Positions 45,844 through 55,429 are shown, counted from the stretch's first letter. The stretch is DNA of 64,000 bases from Candidatus Thioglobus autotrophicus (GCA_022448455.1 JAKUUR010000004.1:29608-93607), one strand, 5' to 3'. Made by a program: numbers and translations. Notes: a model not told the origin generated them from the sequence alone.

Positions 45844-45986
45844 AAGGATTTTGTGTATTCAAGTATCAAAGAATTTCAACCAATTGGTAAGTTATATAAT
45901 TTTTCAGATAATTATAATTAATTGGACTGAAATATTAATCTTTTGATAATGATCAGCCCAATATAAAATACTAGTTTAATGAGTTA

Positions 45987-46337
45987 CTAAAAAATTGTTG
46001 CACCAAAGATTTTAACTTCATCATCTTCAACACCTAGCACCAAACGTCCTAGAAATTCTCCTGGAACTTTATTACTAGTCTGTTTATAAAGGACTGTTAC
46101 GTGACTGTTTCTTCTCAAGCAGCCAAAATACTCTCTTTCATTAGATAAGCTTGTTAACATTTCGATATTTGTCCACTGTTTGCCTATCTCTACTTCACTT
46201 GCTGCCAAAATCATGGCCTTAGAGAAGTGCTTTATAAAACCAAGGTAATCCTTGTTATTAGAGGACTCAACAAGATTGTCCAACAAGGGGTCAGCAATCT
46301 CCAATATTTCTTTGTCCGTTTTCTCAAGAAGGTTCAT
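45987..46337 (-). CDS. Small conserved-looking protein downstream of aprA
   Basis: The 116-residue protein follows aprA by 53 bases on the same strand. It has no signal peptide or membrane segment. Its layout (an alpha-helical N-terminal half, then a beta-rich half ending EFLGRLVLGVEDDEVKIFGATIF) resembles small NTF2/SnoaL-like cone folds, but I do not recognise a named family. Location suggests a link to APS reductase, perhaps assembly or regulation. This is inference from position only. Confidence 0.6.
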   Translation of the reverse strand: MNLLEKTDKEILEIADPLLDNLVESSNNKDYLGFIKHFSKAMILAASEVEIGKQWTNIEMLTSLSNEREYFGCLRRNSHVTVLYKQTSNKVPGEFLGRLVLGVEDDEVKIFGATIF

Positions 46338-46390
46338 TTAAGGTGTTCACTAAAAATAAAAAATACTAATAAGAGGCATTTATTGAGAGG

Positions 46391-48244
46391 TTATTTGTCG
46401 TCTTCTTTCTCATCTACAATATGATAAAGTGGTGCTTTTTCCATAGTCCATTCCCCGGTTTCAGGATCTCGGCGAGAAACGGTTAGGCAATGCCAATTAT
46501 CATCGTCCAACTTCATATAGTCACCCCTATAGTAGTATCCCGGCCAACGCGTCTCCTCACGAAATAGTGTGTGTTGTGCCACACATTCTGAAGTAATTGT
46601 ACGGTGCTTTAACTCCCATGCTCTCATAAGCTGGTGTAAATCTTCAGCTCCAATATGTTCGAGATCTTCTTGAAGTGTGCCTAGCAATTCGATTCCACGT
46701 TTTAGCATATTACCGTTCGTCATATAGTTCACACTAATACCGCCAACATATTCATCCATAATTTTTTCAAGACGCTGAAGACCTTGAATAGGTAAAAGGT
46801 AGCTTGGTGAAACTGTTCCCGCGGTTATCTCATTACGGCCTACAGTGTAGTTCTCCAAAGGTTTGTATATGATCTCTTTAAGATCTTCACATTGTTTGTT
46901 ATTGACTTCGATTTTTTCATTGCCCAAATCTAGTATGTATTTGACTGCAGCTTTTGCAGCAATTCGACCTTCTGTAAAGGAGCCAGAAGAAAATTTGTGA
47001 GCGGTACCCCCAACCGTATCTCCTGCTCCAAAAAGTCCATCAACTGTCAACATTCGGTTATATCCCCAAAAATATTCAGGTGGTGAAATGTCTTCGGGGC
47101 CACTTACCCAAGCACCAGAACATGTTGCGTGAGAACCCATAACATAAGGCTCAGATGTAGTCAGTTCAGGGTTTACATATTTAGGATCAATATCTTGAGA
47201 AGCCCAAACAACAGCTTGCCCAACAGTCATTCCAAGGAAGTTTTCCCATCCAACTTCTTCTAGGTGAGGGTCTTGGAATGCTTCCATGGTTACCATATGA
47301 ATTGGACCTCTGCCGGCCTTAACTTCCTCGATGAAAGCATGGTTACGTAAACATGTTGGTGTTGGTGTATGATCGATATACTCTCCTACCATTGCCTTGG
47401 TGTGGTCGTACCATTTTGATTCGTATTCCTCTCCATAGGTATTTTGAGTGTAAGTTTTGAGATGCAGGAAGTAGGCACCAACTGGGCCATAACCATCCTT
47501 GAATCTAGTTAGAACGATACGGTTTTCCATTTGAGTCATTTTTGCACCAACAGCAATTGGTAATGCATAGGCTGAACCACTACTCCAAGGTGCATACCAA
47601 GTTCTGCCCATGCCTTCACCTACAGAGCGGGGTTTAAAAATATGTGAAGCTCCACCAGCAGCAACAATAACAGCCTTGGCACGGAAGACATGGTAGGCAC
47701 CAGTGCGACAGTTAAAGCCTACCGCACCACCCACTCGATTTTCTTTGCTTTCGTCCATCAAAAGGTGGGTCACCATAATTCGATTATATATTTTGTCAGC
47801 AGATTTACGAGCTGCTTCAGCAACGATTGGTTTGAAACTCTCCCCATGGATCATTATTTGCCATTTACCCTCACGCTGGTAATGTCCAGTTTTTTCATTT
47901 CTCATAATTGGAAGACCCCACTCTTCAAACTTATGAACAGCAGAATCCACATGACGTGCCATATCAAAAGCAAGATCTTCACGAATCAACCCCATTAAGT
48001 CGTTACGAGCATAACGTACATGGTCCTCTGGCTGATTTTCATCCCACTGCATTCCCATGTAGCAGTTAATTGCGTAAAGCCCTTGAGCTACTGCACCACT
48101 GCGATCAATGTTGGCTTTTTCAGCACAAATAATCTTCATATCTCGACCCCAATATCTGGCCTCATATGTAGCTCCGGTGCCTGCCATACCACCACCAACA
48201 ACAAGAATATCGCAGTCTTCCCAAACTGTTTTAACCTTGCCCAT
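46391..48244 (-). CDS. aprA: Dissimilatory adenylylsulfate reductase alpha subunit
   Basis: The 617-residue FAD protein has the dinucleotide-binding start ILVVGGGMAGTGATYEARYW and the AprA block near residue 430 (FGAGDTVGGTAHKFSSGSF). In sulfur oxidisers AprAB works towards APS, joining sulfite to AMP and releasing two electrons. Its start overlaps aprB by 1 base. Length and order (aprM-aprB-aprA) fit the AprM-containing lineage of sulfur-oxidising bacteria rather than the qmoABC type. Confidence 0.97.
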   Translation of the reverse strand: MGKVKTVWEDCDILVVGGGMAGTGATYEARYWGRDMKIICAEKANIDRSGAVAQGLYAINCYMGMQWDENQPEDHVRYARNDLMGLIREDLAFDMARHVDSAVHKFEEWGLPIMRNEKTGHYQREGKWQIMIHGESFKPIVAEAARKSADKIYNRIMVTHLLMDESKENRVGGAVGFNCRTGAYHVFRAKAVIVAAGGASHIFKPRSVGEGMGRTWYAPWSSGSAYALPIAVGAKMTQMENRIVLTRFKDGYGPVGAYFLHLKTYTQNTYGEEYESKWYDHTKAMVGEYIDHTPTPTCLRNHAFIEEVKAGRGPIHMVTMEAFQDPHLEEVGWENFLGMTVGQAVVWASQDIDPKYVNPELTTSEPYVMGSHATCSGAWVSGPEDISPPEYFWGYNRMLTVDGLFGAGDTVGGTAHKFSSGSFTEGRIAAKAAVKYILDLGNEKIEVNNKQCEDLKEIIYKPLENYTVGRNEITAGTVSPSYLLPIQGLQRLEKIMDEYVGGISVNYMTNGNMLKRGIELLGTLQEDLEHIGAEDLHQLMRAWELKHRTITSECVAQHTLFREETRWPGYYYRGDYMKLDDDNWHCLTVSRRDPETGEWTMEKAPLYHIVDEKEDDK

Positions 48245-48714
48245 TAGTAATACACCCCTTCTTTTAATTGTGCTTTATCTAAAACTGGTAGGCCTGTATC
48301 AATGTTCAGTGCATCTGGTTCAAAACAAAGTAATTGTGAATTGAGTGCCTCTTTATCAGGTAACTCTAACTCGCCAAGTTTTGGAATATTTTTTCCCCAT
48401 GGCTGAGTGGTAATTGGAGAAAGGAAATTTTTCTCTCGACCATCTCGGAACTTAATCTTCCAGGATATTGTACCTTTCTCTTCCTCTCGAAGCACTCGTA
48501 CGCTATGACCAAGAGGAGCAAAATCAGCATATCCACGAACATCAATTGCATTTTGTGGACAAGCCTTCACGCATGCATAACATTCCCAACACATGTTAGG
48601 TTCAATATTCACAGCTCGTCTGACAGTTTTATCGATGTGCATAATATCAGACGGACAAATATCAACACAGTGTCCACAGCCGTCACAACGTGTCATGTAT
48701 ACAAAAGTTGGCAT
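48244..48714 (-). CDS. aprB: Dissimilatory adenylylsulfate reductase beta subunit
   Basis: The 156-residue ferredoxin-like subunit binds two 4Fe-4S clusters: Cys10, 13, 16 and 20 (CDGCGHCVDIC), and Cys42, 45, 48 and 52 (CWECYACVKAC). The C-terminal tail wraps AprA in known structures. It relays electrons between the AprA FAD and the membrane partner AprM, encoded 48 bases upstream. Confidence 0.97.
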   Translation of the reverse strand: MPTFVYMTRCDGCGHCVDICPSDIMHIDKTVRRAVNIEPNMCWECYACVKACPQNAIDVRGYADFAPLGHSVRVLREEEKGTISWKIKFRDGREKNFLSPITTQPWGKNIPKLGELELPDKEALNSQLLCFEPDALNIDTGLPVLDKAQLKEGVYY

Positions 48715-48762
48715 ATTATTTTCTCTCCTCGTTATTTCGTTATTTATTAGTTATAAAAGTTA

Positions 48763-49557
48763 TTAATAGTGTCTTGGTGCTTCACGCTTAATACCCAAAC
48801 CAAATTGTTCTGGTCTATCGGCTGGTGCCGGTAAATTTTCCCTTGAACCATCTGCTTGTGTTACTCGTTTCTGAAAAGCCGCCGCTGGCTTGAAAAACAT
48901 ATGTGCAAATTTAGACCATAACACTCCTCCAAATAGTACGGTGCTAGAAAGAACAAATAAAACAAAAAACAGGGTGTCCCAACCAGATACATCTGAAGCT
49001 TGGAAATAAGACCATATTAGGCTAAAAGTGGCAGTGGCAAGAAGTGATAGGATAAAAAGATCAGCACGTATCACTCGATACCATGGGTTTCCTTCCACTG
49101 CTACGTCAACACGAATAAAAAACCAAAACCAATAACCACCAACACACAGCATAAGTGCACCAATATGCCACAATATTGGCAGAATCGAAGGTGTAATAGC
49201 TGTTATTGAAGCATAGCAGAAAATCATAATAGCCGAAGTGGTTACAAACAATACGAAACCATACATTGTAAGAAGGTGTGCAATTCTTCTCTTTGTGTTG
49301 CAGAATTCAGCAGAGGTTAGAACATCTTCAGCTACAGTTCTCAAGGCAATTGAAGCTTTTTCTCCAGCACTAACAGGATTAGTAGCAAACTTTTTTGCCT
49401 TTTCAGAATTTCTGAAGAAGTACTTGGCGCTTTGCTTATGAGCCATATCAAGCATCGTTCCTCCTGCTACCAAGATCACCATCGCAATGACATATGCTTG
49501 CATTGCAATGGAAGGTATAAATTCAGAAAGTTCGGAAAATGGATTGATAGTAATCAT
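48763..49557 (-). CDS. aprM: APS reductase membrane anchor AprM
   Basis: The 264-residue protein has five or six hydrophobic segments, with several histidines in or near them (MAHKQS, RRIAHLL, ILWHIGAL) that could bind haem. It lies directly upstream of aprBA on the same strand. AprM is thought to pass electrons from AprAB to quinone in lineages that lack QmoABC. No qmo genes are seen here. Confidence 0.88.
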   Translation of the reverse strand: MITINPFSELSEFIPSIAMQAYVIAMVILVAGGTMLDMAHKQSAKYFFRNSEKAKKFATNPVSAGEKASIALRTVAEDVLTSAEFCNTKRRIAHLLTMYGFVLFVTTSAIMIFCYASITAITPSILPILWHIGALMLCVGGYWFWFFIRVDVAVEGNPWYRVIRADLFILSLLATATFSLIWSYFQASDVSGWDTLFFVLFVLSSTVLFGGVLWSKFAHMFFKPAAAFQKRVTQADGSRENLPAPADRPEQFGLGIKREAPRHY

Positions 49558-49742
49558 AGTATTTTATTCTTTGACATTAATTGAATCATGTAGTTTCCAC
49601 CGCTAAATTAACTTTTATTTGAGTCTAGAATTGTAGAATATAAGTGTCTTTGAATATCTAAATTTATAGAACCAGAAAACTTACAATTAATAGACCAGAA
49701 TTGTGAATTAAATATAGTAATTATTGTATTATTCATATTGCA

Positions 49743-50948
49743 CTACCTAGCTGAGTGACCTTTTAATTCCACGTTTACTTTCTCATCCTCTTTAATGCTG
49801 GCGTAATATTTACGAAGGATTGTCAATACTTCTGAACGGGAAAAGTTCTCAGGAACCTCTAAGTTTTCACTAAGTAGATATCGCAATTTTGAACCTGACA
49901 ATAATAGTCTATCTTCATTACTATGCGGACAAATATCCATACTCGTTATGTCGGCACACTTATAACACCAGAATGACCAGTCGAGCTTGAGTGGCTGAGT
50001 CAATAACGCATCACCAATCTCATCAAATATATTATGCGCATCAAACGGACCATAGTAGTCGCCAATACCAGCATGGTCACGCCCAACTATTAAGTGAGAA
50101 CAGCCATAGTTTTGTCTAAATAGTGCATGCAATAAGGCCTCACGTGGACCAGCATAGCGCATATCCAGCGGGTATCCAGATTGTAATACTGTGTTTTCTA
50201 CAAAGTAATTATCAATTAAAGTAGATATCGCTTCAGAGCGAACCTCAGCTGGAATGTCACCTGGTTTTAATTCACCTAATGTAGAGTGAATCATTACGCC
50301 GTCACAACTCTTAAGTGCCGTATTAACCAAATATTCATGAGACATGTGCATTGGGTTACGAGTTTGAAATGCTGCAACAGTTGACCAGCCTTTATCCTTA
50401 AAATAATCACGAGTCTCAATTGGTGTCATGTACAGGTCACCATATTTTTCTGGGTAGCCACCATCTGACAATACCTTAATTGGTCCACCAAGATTGTACT
50501 TACCTTGCTCCATGACCATGACAACACCTGGATGCTCCATTTCAGTTGTTTTATAAACCATCTCACACTCGTATTCTTTATCAATGGTGTATTTTTCATT
50601 GACAACCATGGTGGCAATAATTTCATCAGTTTTACTATTAACTAGTGCTACTTCATCTTCTTCTTTTATATTTTCATCATCAGTAGATAAAGTAATTGGG
50701 ATTGGCCAGAAAGTACCGTTTGAAGTGGTCATATTGTCACATACACTGTGCCAATCTAGTTTAGTCATAAAGCCATCAAGAGGGGTAAATCCTCCAATAC
50801 CTAACATAATTACGTCCCCAAATTCTCTTGAAGAGCAAGTAATTTTAGGTAAAGATTTTGCTTTTTTTAATTCTGTTACCAAGGCATCATCTTCCAAAGC
50901 AAGAGGTACCAGAGTTTTACTTCCATGTGGCAGGACTATTTCAGACAT
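49743..50948 (-). CDS. sat: Sulfate adenylyltransferase (dissimilatory ATP sulfurylase)
   Basis: The 401-residue homo-oligomeric enzyme has the sulfurylase motif [13 protein letters not shown] and the later [16 protein letters not shown] block. In sulfur oxidisers it makes ATP and sulfate from APS and pyrophosphate, the substrate-level phosphorylation step after AprAB. It is encoded upstream of aprMBA, separated by 185 AT-rich bases, on the same strand. Confidence 0.97.
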   Translation of the reverse strand: MSEIVLPHGSKTLVPLALEDDALVTELKKAKSLPKITCSSREFGDVIMLGIGGFTPLDGFMTKLDWHSVCDNMTTSNGTFWPIPITLSTDDENIKEEDEVALVNSKTDEIIATMVVNEKYTIDKEYECEMVYKTTEMEHPGVVMVMEQGKYNLGGPIKVLSDGGYPEKYGDLYMTPIETRDYFKDKGWSTVAAFQTRNPMHMSHEYLVNTALKSCDGVMIHSTLGELKPGDIPAEVRSEAISTLIDNYFVENTVLQSGYPLDMRYAGPREALLHALFRQNYGCSHLIVGRDHAGIGDYYGPFDAHNIFDEIGDALLTQPLKLDWSFWCYKCADITSMDICPHSNEDRLLLSGSKLRYLLSENLEVPENFSRSEVLTILRKYYASIKEDEKVNVELKGHSAR

Positions 50949-51138
50949 AGTTTCGTTAGCATGTGTTTAGGTTTAGTATAGTTTGTTTTTTAGGTTTCTT
51001 CAACTCATATATATGAGTTATTAATACTTAATTAAAAGAAATTACTTATTAATTTACTGATAAAAGTTGGGGAAATAAGAGCAAATAAAATTTGAATTAG
51101 TATACATGAATTAATATATATGTATTTATTAAAAAATA

Positions 51139-51182
51139 CATATGAACATATTATTTATATATGAAAAAAAATCTAAATTAAC
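51139..51182 (+). repeat. Terminator-region repeat, copy A
   Basis: Starts CATATGAACATATTATTT and ends CTAAATTAAC. It resembles 51270-51314 along its length, but the hairpin arm AGCCC is replaced by ATCT, so this copy cannot form the terminator stem. It looks like a decayed duplicate. Confidence 0.55.
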
Positions 51183-51269
51183 ATCTAAGAATATATAACA
51201 ATTAATTCAATCAAACTTTCCACCAAAAATAAGTATTAAAATTACTAGAATAATAACAAGTTCTAAATT

Positions 51270-51314
51270 CATATGAATATATTATTTAAATATATAAAAA
51301 AAGCCCAAATTAAC
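51270..51314 (+). repeat. Terminator-region repeat, copy B
   Basis: Starts CATATGAATATATTATTT and ends CCCAAATTAAC, overlapping the left arm of the cysH terminator. It pairs with copy A at 51139-51182 in the same orientation. Confidence 0.55.
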
Positions 51315-51324
51315 GGGCTTTTTC
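51296..51324 (-). terminator. Rho-independent terminator of cysH
   Basis: AAGCCC at 51301-51306 pairs with GGGCTT at 51315-51320 around an AAATTAAC loop. A runs to the left become a U run for the minus-strand cysH transcript; T bases on the right allow weak action on the plus strand too. Confidence 0.8.
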
Positions 51325-51345
51325 GTTAAAGAGTTGAATGTAAAT

Positions 51346-52044
51346 TTAATTACTTAATGTATGAAGACCACACTCACGACCCGCTTCCACCTTGGTCGGG
51401 TCAAAGTAGCGAGTTTCATCAGGAAGATTATTTTTTTCAAGGTAATTCTTCATATCGTTATACGTCCAGTTTAATAAAGGAGAAACTTTGATTACTCCAT
51501 TTGGTCCTAAAGTGACTGTGTCCATTTTTTGTCGTACTGCTGTTTGTTCTCGTCTGACGGCAGTTAACCAAACATCAGCATTAATTTCTTTCATGGCACG
51601 TTTAAATGGTTCGAGTTTGAATTGTTCTGAAAACTCTCCATGAGCATGATTGTCAATATTTGGAATTCCATCCATAATAGCGTCACGTCTTGCAGCACTC
51701 ACTACTGGAGTATATACAGTAAGATTCAAATCAAGTTTCTTTGTAACGTCATCTGCAAATTTGTAAGTTTCTGGCTTGTTATAACCTGAGTCTATCCATA
51801 GTACTTCGATTCTTGGTGTCACTTGATTTACCATGTGAAGTAATACCGCTTCCTGTGGACCAAAGTTTGTTGTAACAATAATTTTTCCTTCAATGGATAA
51901 TGCCCATTTGACAACCTCTTCTGCTGTTGCGTCTTTAAGTTTTTTGTTTATATCTCTAAAGTAGGATTGTGATTCCTCTATATCAATAATTTCAGCCTCT
52001 GACTGATTTGAATGAGTTAAGTGTTGTTCCGTTAAAGTGTTCAT
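51346..52044 (-). CDS. cysH: Phosphoadenylyl-sulfate reductase
   Basis: The 232-residue PP-loop enzyme has VTTNFGPQEAVLLHMV, the VLWIDSGYNKPETY substrate segment, and the C-terminal ECGLH with the catalytic Cys225. It lacks the extra CC...CxxC cluster ligands of APS-type reductases, so it should use PAPS. It serves sulfate assimilation, feeding CysI. No cysDNC genes are nearby. Confidence 0.92.
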   Translation of the reverse strand: MNTLTEQHLTHSNQSEAEIIDIEESQSYFRDINKKLKDATAEEVVKWALSIEGKIIVTTNFGPQEAVLLHMVNQVTPRIEVLWIDSGYNKPETYKFADDVTKKLDLNLTVYTPVVSAARRDAIMDGIPNIDNHAHGEFSEQFKLEPFKRAMKEINADVWLTAVRREQTAVRQKMDTVTLGPNGVIKVSPLLNWTYNDMKNYLEKNNLPDETRYFDPTKVEAGRECGLHTLSN

Positions 52045-52316
52045 ATAAAATGCCCTATTTGTTTAATTTTTTTAATGGTATTCTGAATTAGAATTTTCGA
52101 AATTATAGTATAAAATTCTATTAATTTAATTTAATTAAAAAAATAATATTTTTATTATATATAAATGATAATAATATAGAAATATTTTCTAATATCATTA
52201 AATGTAATAGAAATGCAATAAGGTGTTTTATAGATTCAATCGATATATAATCAAATTGATTATATTTGGCTTGCTAATTAACACATCCAAAGTGAGCTGA
52301 AGTTATAATTGCGCCA

Positions 52317-52991
52317 ATGATTCGTAGCGTAATAAAAACCACCTTGCCAATTCTTTTTGGCTTTCTGCCATTAGGTATTGCTTTTGGAATCTTGTTCCAA
52401 GAGCTTGGTTATCCTTGGTATTTCGCAACCTTGATGGGGATTTGTGTCTATGCTGGTGCGGCGCAATTCATGGCAGTGGGTATGCTAGGTGCAGGTGTAG
52501 GTTTATTTGAAATCGCAATTTCTACTTTTTTTCTTAATTCTCGTCATTTATTTTACGGATTGGCACTGTTAAATAGTTTTGGTGCATGGGGCCTAAGAAA
52601 GTTTTATCTAATTTTTGGTTTGACCGATGAGACTTATGCACTAATGACAACAATAACAGTTCCAAAAGAGTTTAATAGGGAGCGTTATTATTTTTTGATT
52701 ACCTTGTTTTCGCAAAGTTATTGGGTGCTCGGCTGTTCCATCGGTGCTTTAGCAAGTAGCTCTCTTGATTTCAATACCGAGGGTATGGATTTTGCCGCAA
52801 CTGCGCTCTTTACTGTACTTTTAATTGAGCAGTGGCTAAAAGTCAGAAAACCATTACCATTTGTTGTGGCTTTTGGCTCATCCTGCATTACACTGATATT
52901 GTTTTTTCAACACATGCTTTTGGCGGCGATTGTTTTATCAATAACCACGATAATTGTTTTACGTTTTATCAAATCGAAGAAAAATGACTGA
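52317..52991 (+). CDS. azlC: AzlC family branched-chain amino acid exporter, large subunit
   Basis: The 224-residue membrane protein has the family blocks GFLPLGIAFGILFQELGY and GAAQFMAVGMLGAGVG, then NSRHLFYGLALL. AzlC pairs with AzlD to export branched-chain amino acids. It overlaps azlD by 8 bases. About five hydrophobic segments are visible. Confidence 0.92.
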   Translation: MIRSVIKTTLPILFGFLPLGIAFGILFQELGYPWYFATLMGICVYAGAAQFMAVGMLGAGVGLFEIAISTFFLNSRHLFYGLALLNSFGAWGLRKFYLIFGLTDETYALMTTITVPKEFNRERYYFLITLFSQSYWVLGCSIGALASSSLDFNTEGMDFAATALFTVLLIEQWLKVRKPLPFVVAFGSSCITLILFFQHMLLAAIVLSITTIIVLRFIKSKKND

Positions 52992-53301
52992 TATTAGCTA
53001 TTTATTATTAGTAATGCTAGTGATGACAGTCGCAACTTACGCGACGAGATTGGCGCCTTTCATGCTTTTTAGTCGTGGTCAAGAAAGACCATTAATAAAT
53101 TTTATTGCAAAAAATACACCACCAATGGTGATGACAATTCTTGTTATATATATGCTTAAAGGGGTTAACTATAGCTCATTTGAAGGCGTTTATACTTTTA
53201 TAGCGTTACTAGTGACTGTCGTTTTTCATCTATACAGAAGAAACGCATTACTCAGCATTATTGCTGGCACTGCAGTCTATATGGTTGCAGTACAAATGTA
53301 G
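52984..53301 (+). CDS. azlD: AzlD family branched-chain amino acid exporter, small subunit
   Basis: The protein is 105 residues from the ATG at 52984, which overlaps the end of azlC. It has about four hydrophobic segments and the family arrangement MLVMTVATYATRLAPFMLF near the N terminus. It acts with AzlC. A longer frame from 52954 is inside azlC and not supported. Confidence 0.88.
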   Translation: MTDISYLLLVMLVMTVATYATRLAPFMLFSRGQERPLINFIAKNTPPMVMTILVIYMLKGVNYSSFEGVYTFIALLVTVVFHLYRRNALLSIIAGTAVYMVAVQM

Positions 53302-53423
53302 TTTTAACCTTTATTTATGAAATGTTATTGGTATACAAATCTTACTTTCCTGGTTCATGGTTCATATCTTAAATGAGAACACTTACGTTATAATTTAGCA
53401 CCCATTATTTAATATAGTAATTT

Positions 53424-55157
53424 ATGAGAAAGTTAGTAGACATTTTCCCGTTTCTGGTTTGGTTTAGATTAACCACAATTGAGACAATAAAAGCAGATTT
53501 TATTGCAGGACTAACGGGTGCCATTATCGTCTTGCCGCAAAGTGTGGCATTTGCGACAATTGCCGGTATGCCTCCAGAATATGGTCTTTATACTGCCATG
53601 GTTGTTCCTATTATTGCAGCACTTTTTGGCTCATCTTTCCATCTCATTTCTGGACCTACCACTGCCATTTCAATTGTGGTATTTGCAGCGGTAAGTAAGC
53701 ACGCTGTTCCTGGCAGTGAGGAGTTTATTGCAATGGTTCTCACATTGACTTTTTTAGCTGGTGTTTATCAACTGGTTTTTGGGTTAGCTAAATTTGGTTT
53801 GTTGGTTAATTTTGTTTCTCATAATGTTGTTACTGGCTTTACTGCTGGTGCAGCACTGTTGATTGCAAGTACCCAGATACCCTATATATTGGGCATAGAT
53901 GTAACTAGAGGTGGAAGCTTTATTGAAACCTGGATTAATCTATATTCAGGTGTTGGAGAGTTTAATATTTACTTAGTTATAGTAGGACTGAGCACATTAG
54001 GAAGTGCAATTCTCATTAAACTTATAAAACCTCAATTACCCAACTTATTGATTGGAATGTTTGTTGGTGGTTTCTTGGCTTTTTATTTAAGCAGCTTCAC
54101 CGAAAGTATAGAAACCATTGGAGTCATACCAACTTATTTCCCACCTTTATCAACACCTGACTTTTCTTTAAGTTCATTAAAATCGCTTGCACCTGAAGCA
54201 TTTGCTATAGCACTCTTAGGACTTATTGAAGCTTCCTCAATTGGCCGATCTATTGCCACCAAAACTAATCAAAGAATTAACCCCAGTCAGGAGTTTATTG
54301 GGCAAGGGGCATCTAATATTGTTGGCAGTTTTTTCTCAAGTTATGCTTCTTCAGGTTCATTTACCCGGACTAGTGTTAACTATGAAGCTGGTGCAAGAAC
54401 GCCACTTTCTGCAATATTAGCTGCACTTATCTTAATGCTGATTGTCTTACTCGTCGCACCTTTAATCTCGTATTTGCCAATGGCAGCAATGGCAGGTGTT
54501 ATATTGTTGGTTGCCTACAACCTTATTGATTTTAATAATATCAAAAAGACTTTTGCTTTTAGCAGATCTGAAAGTGTCATATTTACTGCCACCTTTTTAG
54601 CTACTTTATTATTTGAATTAGAGTTTGCGATTTATTTAGGCGTGTTATTGTCATTGATGTTTTTTATAGCCAAAACGGCTACCCCAGAGATTCATACCTT
54701 AGCCTTTGGAAGTCCCCCAGGTGAAGGGGTAAGAAAATTACAAAGCATTAGGAAGTCTCCTTTGGTACAGTGCCCACAACTTAAAATAATTCGCATTGAT
54801 ATGTCAATTTACTTTGGCTCTATTAATCATATCCAAAAACAAATTAATCAGATTGTTGATAACCAGAGAATCTATCACATTTTAATTGTTGCTAGTGGTG
54901 TCAACTTTATTGATCTTGCTGGTATGGAAGGTTTATTAATAGAAAACAAGCGACTCAAGGAGCTAAATGGCAGTTTGTATTTTGTTTCTGTTAAATCCTC
55001 TGTCCTTGAATTTATGGAAAAAGTTCACTTTGTAGATGACATTGGTCGTGAGAATTTTTTCGAATCAAAAGAACAAGCAATTCACATGATTTTTGATCGA
55101 CTTGATCGCAGTAAGTGTGAAAAGTGTCAAGCACTAATTTTTAATGAGTGTCAATAA
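53424..55157 (+). CDS. SulP family anion transporter with STAS domain
   Basis: The 577-residue protein has the SulP transmembrane part (GLTGAIIVLPQSVAFATIAGMPPEYGLY in shorter blocks; GSFTRTSVNYEAGARTPLS) and a C-terminal STAS domain from about residue 445 (NFIDLAGMEGLL). SulP proteins move sulfate, bicarbonate or other anions. Near the sulfur oxidation genes, sulfate export is a reasonable guess, but uptake or bicarbonate transport cannot be excluded. Confidence 0.93.
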   Translation: MRKLVDIFPFLVWFRLTTIETIKADFIAGLTGAIIVLPQSVAFATIAGMPPEYGLYTAMVVPIIAALFGSSFHLISGPTTAISIVVFAAVSKHAVPGSEEFIAMVLTLTFLAGVYQLVFGLAKFGLLVNFVSHNVVTGFTAGAALLIASTQIPYILGIDVTRGGSFIETWINLYSGVGEFNIYLVIVGLSTLGSAILIKLIKPQLPNLLIGMFVGGFLAFYLSSFTESIETIGVIPTYFPPLSTPDFSLSSLKSLAPEAFAIALLGLIEASSIGRSIATKTNQRINPSQEFIGQGASNIVGSFFSSYASSGSFTRTSVNYEAGARTPLSAILAALILMLIVLLVAPLISYLPMAAMAGVILLVAYNLIDFNNIKKTFAFSRSESVIFTATFLATLLFELEFAIYLGVLLSLMFFIAKTATPEIHTLAFGSPPGEGVRKLQSIRKSPLVQCPQLKIIRIDMSIYFGSINHIQKQINQIVDNQRIYHILIVASGVNFIDLAGMEGLLIENKRLKELNGSLYFVSVKSSVLEFMEKVHFVDDIGRENFFESKEQAIHMIFDRLDRSKCEKCQALIFNECQ

Positions 55158-55188
55158 ATATGATTATATAAATAGCAATATTTAAAAG

Positions 55189-55217
55189 AAAAAAGCTCGA
55201 TTAAATCGAGCTTTTTT
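55189..55217. terminator. Bidirectional rho-independent terminator
   Basis: GCTCGA at 55195-55200 pairs with TCGAGC at 55206-55211 around TTAAA, with A bases before and T bases after. It serves the SulP gene on the plus strand and tRNA-Cys on the minus strand. Confidence 0.9.
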
Positions 55218-55221
55218 ATGA

Positions 55222-55295
55222 TGGAGGCTGGGACCGGAGTCGAACCGGTCTATAAGGCTTTGCAGGCCCCTGCATAACCGCTTTGCTACCCAGCC
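55222..55295 (-). tRNA. tRNA-Cys(GCA)
   Basis: The 74-nt gene has an encoded CCA. Acceptor GGCTGGG pairs with CCCAGCC, the anticodon loop CTGCAAA reads GCA, and the T-arm is CCGG-TTCGACT-CCGG. It lies downstream of tRNA-Gly and pgsA, the E. coli pgsA-glyW-cysT order. Confidence 0.95.
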
Positions 55296-55310
55296 AATTC
55301 AACTTAATAA

Positions 55311-55334
55311 TAAAAAAGCCTGTTCACACAGGCC
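55311..55334 (-). terminator. Hairpin terminator between tRNA-Gly and tRNA-Cys
   Basis: GCCTGT at 55318-55323 pairs with ACAGGC at 55328-55333 around TCAC. On the minus strand it is followed by a T run. It would stop tRNA-Gly transcripts partially before tRNA-Cys, or mark a processing point. Confidence 0.8.
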
Positions 55335-55353
55335 AACGCAAACAGTTAGAACT

Positions 55354-55429
55354 TGGAGCGGGAAACGAGATTCGAACTCGCGACATTCACGTTGGCAACG
55401 TGATGCTCTACCAGCTGAGCTATTCCCGC
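55354..55429 (-). tRNA. tRNA-Gly(GCC)
   Basis: The 76-nt gene has an encoded CCA. Acceptor GCGGGAA, D-arm AGCTCAGCTGGTAGAGC, anticodon loop TGCCAAC (GCC), and T-arm GAG-TTCGAAT-CTC are all present. Confidence 0.96.

Larger units (their letters stand above)
50949..51345. other. AT-rich 397-bp intergenic region between sat and cysH
   Basis: The region is very AT-rich and has no open frame. It holds the cysH terminator and two related 44-45 bp direct repeats (51139-51182 and 51270-51314). The sat promoter must lie on the left side, but I see no outstanding -35/-10 pair among many AT-rich candidates. Confidence 0.6.
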
